Assembly: GCA_002377855.1 (NCBI GenBank)
Contig: DFQQ01000024.1
Span: 50,319-114,318, forward strand
Origin: Acidovorax delafieldii
Lineage (GTDB): Bacteria > Pseudomonadota > Gammaproteobacteria > Burkholderiales > Burkholderiaceae_C
Direction: 5' to 3'
DNA: 64,000 nt
Below the pieces are notes generated by a model, which did not search any database, had not been told where the DNA came from, and saw only the letters and a list, made by a program, of their open reading frames with translations. Both the position numbers and the translations under genes were made by a program. Shown here one piece after another: positions 33,809 to 42,333 of the stretch (positions are counted from its first letter, which is position 1; each line of letters opens with the position of its first letter).

Positions 33809-36400
33809 TCACGGCCTGCAGAGGGGCTGTGCGGGCGCGGGAATGAGCGCGGGCAGGGGCGCGGGCCTGGCAAACAGGTAGCCCTGTCCCAGGTGGCAGC
33901 CGAGGGCGCGCAGGGCGTCCGCCTGCGCCTGGGTTTCGATGCCCTCTGCCACCACGCTCAGGCCGAGCGAGCCTGCCAACGCCACCACGGCGCGCACCAC
34001 GGCGGCGCTGGCGCTGTCGCTGGCCTCGGGCGCTGCCGCTAGCGGAGCAACAAAGCTGCGGTCGATCTTGAGCGTGAGCAGTGGAAAGCGGTGCAGGTAG
34101 CCCAGCGAGGAGTAGCCGGTTCCAAAATCGTCCAGCGCGAGCGACACGCCGTGCGTGCGCAACTCATTGAGCAGCTCGCAGGTGCGCTCGGGGTCGTCGA
34201 TCAGCGCGCCTTCGGTGATTTCCAGGCACAGGCGCGCCGGGGGCAAGCCTGCCTGGCGCAGCATGTCCAGCAGCTGCTGGCAAAACTGGGGGTTGCGAAA
34301 GTGGCGCGGCGCCACGTTCAGGCCCACGTAGCCGGCAAAATCCTTCTGGGCGGCGATGGTCTCGCACGCGAGGGTGAAAATTTGCCAGTCGATCGCTTCC
34401 ATGCTGCCGCTGTCCTCGGCCACCTGCAGAAAGTCGGCGGGGGCGAGCAGGCCCTCGGTAGGGTGTTGCCAGCGCACCAGTGCTTCGTAGCCCAGTATGC
34501 GGCCGTCGTGCAGCGACACGATGGGCTGGAAGTGCGGCACGAACTCTTGCCGCCTGATGGCCGACCACAGGGCGCTCTCCAGCGTCAGCACGCGCAGCGC
34601 GTCGCTGTGCAGGTGGGCGTCGTACAGCTCAAACCGGCGCCGGCCATTGACCTTGGCCCGGTACATGGCCGTGTCTGCGTTGCGCAGCAGGTCGGTGGGG
34701 GTGGCCGCTGGCTGGTCGCACAGCATGATGCCAATGCTGACGGAGGCAAACAGGTGCTTGCCCTGCACCGGGATAGGCTCATCCAGCACCTGCAGCATGC
34801 GCCGCGCCAGCCCTACGGCGGCTTCCAGGGTGTGCGCATCGTTGAGCAGCACGGCAAACTCGTCCCCGCCCACCCGGGCCATCATGTCCGAATCGCCCAG
34901 GGTGGACTGAAGCCGCCGGCCAATCTCTTGCAGAACGGCATCGCCCGCGTGGTGGCCCATGCTGTCGTTGATGAGCTTGAATCGGTCCACGTCCATGAAC
35001 ATGACCGCGAACCGGCGGTGCCGGTGGCGCTGCAGCCGGGCCTGCAGCCAGGCCAGGCGTTCGAGCAGGTAGTTGCGGTTGGGCAAGCCCGTCAGGGTGT
35101 CGTGCAGCACCTGGTGCTGCAATTGCGCTTCCACGCGCTCGCGCACGGCGATCTGCTCCTGCAGCTGGCCGGTGCGCTCGGCCACGCGCTGGGCAAGCTC
35201 GGCATTGGCTTGCTGCAGCGATTCGGTGGTGCGCCGGCGCACCAGGCTGCTGGCGATCTGCTGCGAGACAAAGCTCAGCAGCAGGCGGTCGCGGTCAGAG
35301 TACATCACGTCGGGCTGGTAGCTTTGCACGGCAATCACGCCCAACGCCCGCCCGTCACACACCAGTGGCACGCCCAGCCATGAGTTGGCGCGGGGCCCCG
35401 CCGTCTGGACCAGGCCCTGGTCAATGAGCACGTCCACCTCGTCCTGGCTCACGACCAGCGGCTTGCGCGTGCGCAGCACGTATTCGGTCAGCCCCCGGCC
35501 CATGCGCCGCGTGGGACCTTTGCCGCCCTGCTCGTCCACGTAATACGGAAAGTGCAGTTCCTGCCCGTCTTCAGACACCAGCGCGATATAGCAGTTTCGG
35601 GCATTGATGAGGTCGCCCACGATCTCATGCACGGCCCGGTAGAACGCGTCCATGCTGCCGGCGTCATTGGCACGCTCGGCAATGCGGTAGAGCGCCGCCT
35701 GCAGGCGCTCGCCGCGCTGGCGGCGCGCCACTTCGGCCATCAGGGCGTGGTTGGCCCGAGCCAGTTCTGCCGTGCCCGCTTGCACGGCCTGCTCCAGCGC
35801 CTTCTGGCTTTGCTTGCGCTGCACGGCCGTGAGCACATGGCTGGCCACGAACTCCAGCACCGCCTGCTCTTCAGGGCCATAGCGATCAGGCTGGTCGTAA
35901 CTTTGCACCACCAACGCCCCACGCACCTGGCTGCCCTCGCGCAGCGGCACGCCAAGCCAGTCCTGTGCGCTGGCACCCCGCGCCCGCAAGGGGCCGGGCA
36001 CCTGCTGCGCCAGGGCTTGCATGGAGCCACGCCGGGGCAAACCGTCCCGCACCACGTACCAGGTCAACGCCTGGGCGTAGTCATCCATGGCAATGCGTTG
36101 GCCGGGCTGGGGCAGATCGGGAGTGGCCTCATCCACCATGTAGATGAATTCTAGGCTGTCGCTCTGTGCGTCATACAGGGCCATGAACAGATTGCGCGCA
36201 TACATGAGCGAATCCACGATGGCGTGCAGCCGCTGCAGCATCGAGGGCATTTCCATATCCGCGCTGGAGAGCTCAGAAATGGCGAACAAGGCGCGCTGCA
36301 GCCGTTCAGCCTGCTCCGCCCGGTGTACCGCAGCGCGCAGTCGCTCCAATTCGCTGGAGGAAACCTGGGGGTCGGAAAGCGGGGAGCGCGTGTCGTTCAT
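33809..36400 (-). CDS. GAF-GAF-GGDEF-EAL cyclic di-GMP protein
   Basis: An 863-residue cytoplasmic signalling protein; start at the ATG at 36400 (MNDTRSPLSDPQ), since the frame above it reads as non-coding. Two GAF domains, about residues 30-190 and 235-385, share a pattern (ARNLFMALYDAQSDSLEF; ARNCYIALVSEDGQELHFPYYVDEQGG). The GGDEF domain (about 425-585) has ARVGGDEFAVLLND but no RxxD I-site. The EAL domain (about 600-850) keeps YEALVRW, LEITEGALI, LALDDFGTGYSSLGYL, LKIDRSFV and VAEGIET, so both synthesis and breakdown are possible. A short coiled coil links the GAFs. No operon partners. Confidence 0.93.
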   Translation of the reverse strand: MNDTRSPLSDPQVSSSELERLRAAVHRAEQAERLQRALFAISELSSADMEMPSMLQRLHAIVDSLMYARNLFMALYDAQSDSLEFIYMVDEATPDLPQPGQRIAMDDYAQALTWYVVRDGLPRRGSMQALAQQVPGPLRARGASAQDWLGVPLREGSQVRGALVVQSYDQPDRYGPEEQAVLEFVASHVLTAVQRKQSQKALEQAVQAGTAELARANHALMAEVARRQRGERLQAALYRIAERANDAGSMDAFYRAVHEIVGDLINARNCYIALVSEDGQELHFPYYVDEQGGKGPTRRMGRGLTEYVLRTRKPLVVSQDEVDVLIDQGLVQTAGPRANSWLGVPLVCDGRALGVIAVQSYQPDVMYSDRDRLLLSFVSQQIASSLVRRRTTESLQQANAELAQRVAERTGQLQEQIAVRERVEAQLQHQVLHDTLTGLPNRNYLLERLAWLQARLQRHRHRRFAVMFMDVDRFKLINDSMGHHAGDAVLQEIGRRLQSTLGDSDMMARVGGDEFAVLLNDAHTLEAAVGLARRMLQVLDEPIPVQGKHLFASVSIGIMLCDQPAATPTDLLRNADTAMYRAKVNGRRRFELYDAHLHSDALRVLTLESALWSAIRRQEFVPHFQPIVSLHDGRILGYEALVRWQHPTEGLLAPADFLQVAEDSGSMEAIDWQIFTLACETIAAQKDFAGYVGLNVAPRHFRNPQFCQQLLDMLRQAGLPPARLCLEITEGALIDDPERTCELLNELRTHGVSLALDDFGTGYSSLGYLHRFPLLTLKIDRSFVAPLAAAPEASDSASAAVVRAVVALAGSLGLSVVAEGIETQAQADALRALGCHLGQGYLFARPAPLPALIPAPAQPLCRP

Positions 36401-36896
36401 GGCGGGCGGTATCCGCACATTGTTGCGCAAGGCCAGGGGTGTTTTGGGCAAACGCGTCCTTTCCTGCGCAACAGCGGTGCCCACCGTTGCGCCAATGCAC
36501 CAGTCGCCCATCGCAAGGCGCAGCGCCACCGGTGTGGGCGCTGGCGGGCATGGTGGGTGCCAACCCATGCAAAGGTGATTTGCCTGGACCCCGTATTGCC
36601 TGCGTTGGCGGCAGCCTTTACGCTCCGGGGCATACCTCCCGGGCATTGATGGACCTACTGAAAAACTGGCGCCAACGAACTGGCCGCCCCGCTCACCTCA
36701 CCGCACACGCCGCAAGACCTCGCATGCCACAAAGCCCTATGTGTCACAGCCCTGCTGCCCTACCCTGTAGGGCGCAGTAGGGGCAGCGACCGTGGGCCGG
36801 CGTGGGCATCATGGGAGCCTTTATGGGCCGCGATAGTCCTGACACGCCGCCCGCGCCTGCCCATTTCACCTCTCCCTTTCAAGACGACGCCTTCCC
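36401..36896. other. Divergent intergenic region, 496 bp
   Basis: Between the GGDEF-EAL and EamA genes. It includes the promoters of both and a strong stem-loop at about 36753-36787 (CTGCCCTAC pairing with GTAGGGGCAG, one-base bulge) around 110 bp upstream of the EamA ATG. I do not recognise a gene in it, although open frames cross it. Confidence 0.45.
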
Positions 36897-37799
36897 ATGA
36901 CCGCTACCACTGCACCCAGCCCCCGCCCCCCGGGGCTGACCGATTCGCTGTACCCCCTGCTTTTCGTGGCCCTGTGGAGCACGGGCTTCATCGGCGCCAA
37001 GCTGGGCCTGCCCTATGTGGAGCCGCTGACTTTTCTGGCGGTGCGGTTTGCCATCGTCACAGTGCTGATGCTGGCGGTGGCCCGCTGGTTCCGGGCGCCC
37101 TGGCCGCGCAGTGGGCGGCAGTGGCTGCACATTGCGGTGTCGGGACTGCTGGTGCACGGCGTGTACTTGGGCGGGGTGTTCACCGCCATTGGCCACGGCC
37201 TGCCTTCGGGCATCACGGCGCTGGTGGTGGGGCTGCAGCCGTTGCTGACGGCCCTGGCCGCCGGGCTGCTGCTGGGCGAACGGGTGCGGCCCGCGCAGTG
37301 GTGCGGCCTGGCCCTGGGGTTTGCCGGTGTGGCGCTGGTGGTGGCGCAAAAAATTGCCTCTGTGCCCAGCCAGGCGCTGCTGGCCATGCTGCTGCCTGCC
37401 GTGGTGGCGCTGGTGGGCATCACCTGCGGCACGCTGTACCAAAAGCGCTTTTGCCCGGCGTTTGACCTGCGCTCGGGCTCGGTGATCCAGTACCTGCCCT
37501 GCGTGGCGGCCATGGCCCTGCTGGCCAGCCTGACCGAAACCATGCAAATCCAGTGGACGGGCCAGTTCATGTTTGCCCTGGGCTGGCTGGTGCTGGTGCT
37601 GTCGGTGGGCGCAGTCAGCCTGCTGAACCTGCTCATTGGCCGGGGAAGCGCCGTGAACGTGGCCAGCCTGTTCTATCTGACCCCGCCCACCACGGCCCTC
37701 ATCGCCTGGGCTCTGTTTGGCGAAACGCTGTCAGGCCTGGCCCTGGTGGGCATGGTGGTGGCCGTGGCCGGCGTCTGGCTGGCGCGCCAGGGCAAGTGA
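36897..37799 (+). CDS. EamA/DMT-superfamily transporter
   Basis: A 300-residue inner-membrane protein with ten hydrophobic helices arranged as two EamA halves. The N-terminal half begins YPLLFVALWSTGFIGAKLGLPYVEPLTF, the classic EamA start, with VGLQPLLTALAAGLLLGER; the C-terminal half ends TPPTTALIAWALFGETLSGLALVGMVVAVAGVWLAR. Members export amino acids or metabolites. Palindromic element copy 4 separates it from the downstream flavin reductase. Substrate unknown. Confidence 0.93.
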   Translation: MTATTAPSPRPPGLTDSLYPLLFVALWSTGFIGAKLGLPYVEPLTFLAVRFAIVTVLMLAVARWFRAPWPRSGRQWLHIAVSGLLVHGVYLGGVFTAIGHGLPSGITALVVGLQPLLTALAAGLLLGERVRPAQWCGLALGFAGVALVVAQKIASVPSQALLAMLLPAVVALVGITCGTLYQKRFCPAFDLRSGSVIQYLPCVAAMALLASLTETMQIQWTGQFMFALGWLVLVLSVGAVSLLNLLIGRGSAVNVASLFYLTPPTTALIAWALFGETLSGLALVGMVVAVAGVWLARQGK

Positions 37800-37826
37800 T
37801 GCACGCTGCGGGCGCACAACCAAACC

Positions 37827-37888
37827 TCAAGCAAAATCGGGTTCAAGCGCTCATACATCAAGCGCAAGCAGCTATATTTTTAATAGCG
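37827..37888. repeat. Dispersed palindromic element, copy 4
   Basis: AAATCGGGTTCAAGCGCTCA followed by ACATCAAGCGCAAGCAGCTA and TATTTTTAATAGC. The GCGCTT-type arms and TAGC-flanked ends match the family consensus in reverse orientation. Confidence 0.8.
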
Positions 37889-37920
37889 AATTAATCGCAC
37901 GGAACAAGGACAGCACCCCC

Positions 37921-38544
37921 ATGACCACACGCACCCTGCACAGCTACGAACCGCGCAAGGGCCACGGCCTGCCGCACGACCCGTTCAACGCCATCGTCGG
38001 GCCGCGCCCCATCGGCTGGATCTCCACGCAGAACGCGGCGGGCGCCACCAATCTGGCGCCCTACAGTTTTTTCAACGCCTTCAACTACGTGCCGCCCATC
38101 GTGGGCTTTGCGAGCATTGGCTTCAAGGACACGGTGCGCAACGTGCAGGAGACGGGCGAGTTCGTGTGGAACCTGGCCACGCGCGACCTGGCCGAGGTGA
38201 TGAACCAAAGCTGCGCGGCCGTGCCGCCCGAGGTGAGCGAGTTCGACCTCACCGGCCTCACCCCCCTGCCCTCCACCCAGGTGCGTCCGCCGCGCGTGGC
38301 CGAAAGCCCTGTCACCTTTGAATGCCGCAGCACGCAAATCCTGCAGCTGCAGGGCGCGGACGGGGCCGCGGTGGACACCTGGCTGGTGCTGGGCGAGGTG
38401 GTGGCCGTGCACATCGACCAGGCGCTGCTCAAGGACGGCGTTTATGACACCGCCCATGCAGGCCACATCCTGCGCGCGGGCGGCCCGGCCGATTACTTCA
38501 CCGTGGGGCCGGAGCAGTTGTTCAAGATGCACCGGCCGCGCTGA
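37921..38544 (+). CDS. Flavin reductase family protein (FMN-binding split barrel)
   Basis: A 207-residue protein of the flavin-reductase-like domain family. Key segments: FNAIVGPRPIGWISTQNAAG, NLAPYSFFNAFNYVPPIVGF, and the FMN-binding KDTVRNVQETGEFVWNLATRDL, with VAESPVTFECR. Many relatives are unlinked to a monooxygenase and simply bind FMN. The ATG at 37921 follows palindromic element copy 4 by 32 bp. It converges on the ferredoxin gene of the cobalamin operon, with copy 5 between. Confidence 0.9.
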   Translation: MTTRTLHSYEPRKGHGLPHDPFNAIVGPRPIGWISTQNAAGATNLAPYSFFNAFNYVPPIVGFASIGFKDTVRNVQETGEFVWNLATRDLAEVMNQSCAAVPPEVSEFDLTGLTPLPSTQVRPPRVAESPVTFECRSTQILQLQGADGAAVDTWLVLGEVVAVHIDQALLKDGVYDTAHAGHILRAGGPADYFTVGPEQLFKMHRPR

Positions 38545-38563
38545 GCGCGTCGCGGGCCGCCAC

Positions 38564-38623
38564 AAGCAAAAATGGCTGCTAGCGCTTATCAAGCAAGCGC
38601 GTGCAGCTACAAATTCAATAGCG
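38564..38623. repeat. Dispersed palindromic element, copy 5
   Basis: AATGGCTGCTAGCGCTTATC then AAGCAAGCGCGTGCAGC, ending TTCAATAGC. Arms GCTGCtAGCGCTT/AAGcaAGCGCgtGCAGC can fold to a strong hairpin, which lies between the convergent flavin reductase and the cobalamin operon and may terminate both. Confidence 0.8.
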
Positions 38624-38628
38624 ATCTA

Positions 38629-39015
38629 TCAACCGCCGCTGGGCCCCTGGTGGAACACCAGCTCCTGCACCGGCTGCCCGCCCACCAGGTGCTGGTCGAT
38701 GATGCGGTCCATGTTGGCGGGGGTGACGTTGTAGTACCAGGTCCCATCGGGCTGCACGCACATCACCGGGCCGCCCTTGCAGGCCGCAAAGCAGCCCACG
38801 CGGCTGCGTTTCACGCGCAGTTCCCCATCGTTCAAACCCGCGGCCTTGAACTTGGCGCCCAGGCTGTCGAACAGGTCTTGCGCCTCACCGTTTTGGGTGC
38901 AGCGCGGACCGGTGCAGATGAGCAGGTGGCGGCGATAGTCGCTGATCTTGGGGCGAACGACTTCGGGGGTCGCGGTATCGGCAGCCAAGGCCGTATTCGT
39001 ATTGTCAGTGCTCAT
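38629..39015 (-). CDS. (2Fe-2S) ferredoxin domain protein of the cobalamin cluster
   Basis: A 128-residue thioredoxin-like 2Fe-2S ferredoxin. The N-terminal 28 residues are flexible, then LLICTGPRCTQNG carries the first cysteine pair (CX4C) and SRVGCFAACKGGPVMCVQPDG carries the second (CX3C), in the arrangement of this ferredoxin class. It would supply electrons to a corrinoid enzyme, such as the cobalt chelation or reduction steps, but the exact partner is inferred only from gene order. Overlaps cobJ by ATGA and is the last gene of the operon. Confidence 0.88.
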   Translation of the reverse strand: MSTDNTNTALAADTATPEVVRPKISDYRRHLLICTGPRCTQNGEAQDLFDSLGAKFKAAGLNDGELRVKRSRVGCFAACKGGPVMCVQPDGTWYYNVTPANMDRIIDQHLVGGQPVQELVFHQGPSGG

Positions 39016-40019
39016 GCTTCGGCCTCTTCGGGGGCATCTTGCGCTGCGGCTTCCAGCGGGTTTTCAAGGGTGTCGCGGATGTATTCCACCGGCAGGCGGT
39101 GGCGCCGGGCCAGGGCCTCGATGCTGTCGCCGGCAGCGTGGTCGGCAAACAGGTTCTCCAGCCAGCCATTGAGCCCGGTGGACAGCGACCGGCCAGGGCG
39201 CTCGCCCGCCAGCGTGGCGCCACCGGCCTGCACGTCGTACTTGTTGGCGTAGCCGCGTGGCGTGACCATCAGGCCGTTCTGCACCACGGTGTTGCTGTTG
39301 CCAATGAGCACGGTGCTGAGCATGCCGATGTCGGCATCGCTCATGTGCGCCAGGGTGGTGAACTCGATGCGCTCGCGGCGGCGGTAGGCGCTCTTGACGA
39401 TGGCCACGGGCGTGTCGGGGCTGCGGTGGCGAAGAAACAGGCGCTGCGCCTCCACAATCTGCCGCGTGCGGCGGCCGCTCTTGGGGTTGTACAGGGCCAC
39501 CACAAAGTCGGCATAGGCCACGGCGTCGAGCCTGCGTGCAATGGTGGGCCAGGGCGTGAGCAGGTCCGACAGCGAGATGGCGCAAAAGTCGTGCGTGAGC
39601 GGCGCGCCCACGCGGGCCGCGCAGCTGTTGAGGGCGGAGGCGCCGGGCACCACTTCCACCACAACGCCGCCCGCCTCGGGCACACCGTTCTCGTCGATGG
39701 CTGGGGGCGTCCACCCGGCCTGGAACAGCACTTCAAACGTGGGCCCGGCCATGCCGTACACGCCCGCATCGCCCGAAGAGATGAGCGCCACCTTCTTGCC
39801 CTCACGGGCGCGCTCCAGCGCTTCGATGGCGCGGTCCAACTCTTCGGTCATGGACTTGCGAATGATCTCCTTGCCTTCGATGAGATCAGCCACCAGCTTG
39901 ATGTAGGTGACGTAGCCGATGATGGTATCGGCCTCGGCAATGGCGGCGCGGGCGCGCGCCGTCATGTGCTCGGTGCTGCCGGGGCCGATGCCCACGAGCA
40001 TGATTTTTCCTGCGGTCAT
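39012..40019 (-). CDS. cobJ: Precorrin-3B / cobalt-factor III C17-methyltransferase
   Basis: A 335-residue SAM-dependent methyltransferase that methylates C17 and contracts the ring (CobJ/CbiH). ATG at 40019 opens the family N-terminus MTAGKIMLVGIGPGSTEHMT; other markers are ALISSGDAGVYGMAGPTFEVL, VPGASALNSCAARVGAPLTHDFCAISLSDLLTPW, and DFVVALYNPKSGRR. The core matches the family to about residue 250; the remaining 80 residues (from about ATLAGERPGRSL through a Glu-rich tail) are an extension with no function I can assign. Precedes the ferredoxin gene with a 4-bp overlap. Confidence 0.92.
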   Translation of the reverse strand: MTAGKIMLVGIGPGSTEHMTARARAAIAEADTIIGYVTYIKLVADLIEGKEIIRKSMTEELDRAIEALERAREGKKVALISSGDAGVYGMAGPTFEVLFQAGWTPPAIDENGVPEAGGVVVEVVPGASALNSCAARVGAPLTHDFCAISLSDLLTPWPTIARRLDAVAYADFVVALYNPKSGRRTRQIVEAQRLFLRHRSPDTPVAIVKSAYRRRERIEFTTLAHMSDADIGMLSTVLIGNSNTVVQNGLMVTPRGYANKYDVQAGGATLAGERPGRSLSTGLNGWLENLFADHAAGDSIEALARRHRLPVEYIRDTLENPLEAAAQDAPEEAEA

Positions 40020-40038
40020 GGGGTCAGCCCTGTGCAGA

Positions 40039-40707
40039 TCAAGCGGACGCCACTGCGGGCGCTGCGCGGCGCAGCAGGCCTTCGTCAATGCAGGCAGCGA
40101 GCAGGCGCTGGCCCACGCGGCTGCCACGCAGGCGGCCCGCCAGGGCCACCAGGCCGATGGTCAGCAGTGGCTCCACGGCAACCAGGCTGGTGTACGAGGC
40201 CGCAAACAGCGCCCAGTCAGCCACCGGGGCAGCATCATTGCTGATGGACAGCCAAAAGCCCACCATCAGCGTCACACCTGCGTAGTACACGGCGTCGAGC
40301 TTGAGCACATTGGCCACGCTGATGCCTTGCATCTTCTTGCCCAGGGTGTGGTGCACCGTGACCAGAGGCACGGCCAGGCTCAGGAAGTTGACGGCCAAGT
40401 GGGCCATGTCTTGCGGCTCGAACACCATGGCTTGCACCAGCAGGCCCAGGCCAAAGCCAAACAGCGTGGGGATGAAGCCGAACAGCAGGTAGACGGGCAT
40501 GGCTCCCACCAGGTGCAGCTCTGACGGGCCGACTGGCAGGTGCCACGCCTGCATCAGCACGCTGAAGAAGAACGCCGCCAGCGCCGTGCGCAACCAGGCG
40601 GTGGGGCTTTTGAGTAGGCCCAGGGCATGGGTGCCCAGCAGCGCAGTGGCAGCGACGCCAGCGTAGGCCAGCTTTTCGGGGGAGATGATGCCGATTTCGA
40701 TGTGCAT
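40039..40707 (-). CDS. cbiM: Cobalt ECF transporter S-component-like CbiM
   Basis: A 222-residue membrane protein of the CbiM/NikM family, the substrate-specific component for Co2+ in the energy-coupling factor transporter. ATG at 40707 yields MHIEIG, where the N-terminal Met and His2 form part of the metal site. Later segments include LKSPTAWLRTALAAFFFSVLMQAWHLPVG and LVGAMPVYLLFGFIPTLFGF. The partner genes cbiN, cbiQ and cbiO are not in this window. It has a poor ribosome-binding site; GAAAGG about 10 bases upstream may serve. Confidence 0.88.
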   Translation of the reverse strand: MHIEIGIISPEKLAYAGVAATALLGTHALGLLKSPTAWLRTALAAFFFSVLMQAWHLPVGPSELHLVGAMPVYLLFGFIPTLFGFGLGLLVQAMVFEPQDMAHLAVNFLSLAVPLVTVHHTLGKKMQGISVANVLKLDAVYYAGVTLMVGFWLSISNDAAPVADWALFAASYTSLVAVEPLLTIGLVALAGRLRGSRVGQRLLAACIDEGLLRRAAPAVASA

Positions 40708-40802
40708 GGGAAGTTTCCTTTCAAGAAACGGACGGGGGTGGAAAAGGGGCGTGGAAAGCTGGATGGCGTTGCATGTTGTCGCCCTCATTACTCCACCACC
40801 AA

Positions 40803-41006
40803 CCGTTCACGCTGAGCCTGTCGAAGCGCCGCGCAAGGCTTCGACAGGCTCAGCCTGAACGGGTGGGGGGCATGCGCTGTGACGGGCTTCGACAAGCTCA
40901 GCCTGAACGGGTGGGGTATGGGCGCGGTGACAGGCCTCGACAGGCCCAGCCTGAACGGGTGGTGGACATGCGCCGTGACGGGCTTCGACAAGCTCAGCCT
41001 GAACGG
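40803..41006. repeat. 48-bp tandem repeat array of REP-like elements
   Basis: Four units begin GGCTTCGAC (or GGCCTCGAC) at 40837, 40885, 40933 and 40981, an exact 48-bp period, with a further inverted half element at 40803-40827. Each unit carries a TTCGACAAGCTCAGCCTGAA-type element plus a GGGTGG linker. The array lies inside the 3' end of cobE. Confidence 0.93.
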
Positions 41007-41526
41007 AAGGGGCACGTGTTGTAGACGGCCCCGGCGATGACGAAGCTATGAGGCAAGGCATGCGGGCAATCGACACCGTGGCGTTCTTGCCATCGGGACC
41101 ACGCAACTTGTGTTTTTCAACCACCAGCGCACGCAGATCGGCCTGCGCGGCCAGCAAGGCAGCGGCTTCGCTGACGGAAGGCGTGCCCATGTAGCGCTGC
41201 ACGGTGGCTGAGGGGTTGGGCACTGGCACGGCTGCGAGCTGGGCAGCGGTGAACCACTGCAGCGGCAAGCCGTGCTGCTGCGCCAGTTGCAAAAAGGCGG
41301 CTTCGTCGGCCTTGGCTTCAATGCTGGCGAGCACCGCTACATCGGCCAGCGTGCCACTGGCCAGCGCCAGGGCCTGCTGCAGGCATTGCTGCACAGTGGC
41401 CAAGGGCGTGCCCCGGTCGCAGCCCAGGCCCACGGCCAGCGGCTGTGCGGCAGCGGGCTGCGCCGGTCCGCGTGCAGGTGCTGACGCAAGTGCATCTGCC
41501 AGTGGGCTGGACGGTGTGCGAGTCAT
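40807..41526 (-). CDS. cobE: CobE / CbiG C-terminal domain protein, with repeat-derived tail
   Basis: A 239-residue protein homologous to CobE (the C-terminal CbiG domain). The core, about residues 30-157, has LAVGLGCDRGTPLATVQQCL, the ASIEAKADEAAFLQLA segment and the conserved ending EKHKLRGPDGKNATVSIARM, where CobE normally ends. The next ~70 residues consist of four 16-residue units (VQAELVEARHGACPPP-like) encoded by the 48-bp array, and the stop codon lies inside an inverted element copy. It is 12 bp downstream of the cbiG(N) gene, so the two halves of CbiG are separate polypeptides here. Confidence 0.88.
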   Translation of the reverse strand: MTRTPSSPLADALASAPARGPAQPAAAQPLAVGLGCDRGTPLATVQQCLQQALALASGTLADVAVLASIEAKADEAAFLQLAQQHGLPLQWFTAAQLAAVPVPNPSATVQRYMGTPSVSEAAALLAAQADLRALVVEKHKLRGPDGKNATVSIARMPCLIASSSPGPSTTRAPSVQAELVEARHGACPPPVQAGPVEACHRAHTPPVQAELVEARHSACPPPVQAEPVEALRGASTGSA

Positions 41527-41538
41527 GGCAGGCAGGGT

Positions 41539-42333
41539 TCAGGCGGCGGTGGCGTCTGCGGCCTGGCCGGCAGGCGGGCGGTACACCACCAGGCGCTCGG
41601 CCCAGTCGGCCCACAGGCTGCCCGGCACCTCGGCGTCGGTCACCCACAGTACGGCCTTGTGGTGATCGGGCCGCACCTGCGCAAACGCGGTGAGGCATTC
41701 CACATTGGCGGGCAGCGGCGTGGGGCGGGTCCACCAGCGGGTGCTGCCCGCCTCTTGCACCAGGGCAATGGGCTCGCCGTTGACGACATGGGCCGACACG
41801 CGGGTGATGTTGATCTTGGGGGCCTGCACCTGCCAGCCCAGGTGGCGGCCCAGAATGTCCACGGGAATGGTCTTTCCCACATCGGATGCGGTGGTGAGCA
41901 CGGGCGTGGCACCCAGCAAATCGGCGATGCGCTCGCTCATGGCGTTGGCGCCGCCCACATGGCCCGAGAGGACGGGGATGACGAACTGGCCCGCGTCGTC
42001 CACCACCGTCACGCCGGGGTCTTCGTCCTTGGACTTCAGCACCGGCGCAATCAGGCGCACAACAGCACCGAGCGAGACGAAAAACACCAGCTGGTCGTAG
42101 CCCGCAAACAGCGGGGCCATCTCGTCACGCAGGGCACCTTCGTAGGCGCGCACGGGGTTGGGCAGGCCATCGAACGCCTGCGCAAACTTGGCGGCGGTGC
42201 AGATGTGAGCGTCAGGCAGATCGCGCGCCAACTGGGCTGCCTGCGCCGCGCCGTGGCGGGTGATGGCGACGATGCAGACGCGGGCCTCCTCGGGGGGGTG
42301 TGCCAGATCGGCAGGGGTAGAGGCGGCTGTCAT
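41539..42333 (-). CDS. cbiG: Cobalt-precorrin-5A hydrolase, N-terminal and middle CbiG domains
   Basis: A 264-residue protein covering CbiG_N and CbiG_mid, the part that opens the delta-lactone ring and releases acetaldehyde from cobalt-precorrin-5A. Key stretches are VFFVSLGAVVRLIAPVL, the DPGVTVVDDAGQFVIPVLSGHVGGANAMSE block and the ASDVGKTIPVDILG segment. It is fused in many bacteria to a C-terminal domain that here sits in the next gene. It overlaps cobI by ATGA. Confidence 0.92.
   Translation of the reverse strand: MTAASTPADLAHPPEEARVCIVAITRHGAAQAAQLARDLPDAHICTAAKFAQAFDGLPNPVRAYEGALRDEMAPLFAGYDQLVFFVSLGAVVRLIAPVLKSKDEDPGVTVVDDAGQFVIPVLSGHVGGANAMSERIADLLGATPVLTTASDVGKTIPVDILGRHLGWQVQAPKINITRVSAHVVNGEPIALVQEAGSTRWWTRPTPLPANVECLTAFAQVRPDHHKAVLWVTDAEVPGSLWADWAERLVVYRPPAGQAADATAA

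Noticed and set aside
40803..41006. Tandem array resembling a CRISPR
   Set aside because: The 48-bp units are near-identical throughout with no unique spacers, the sequence is coding, and no cas genes are near.
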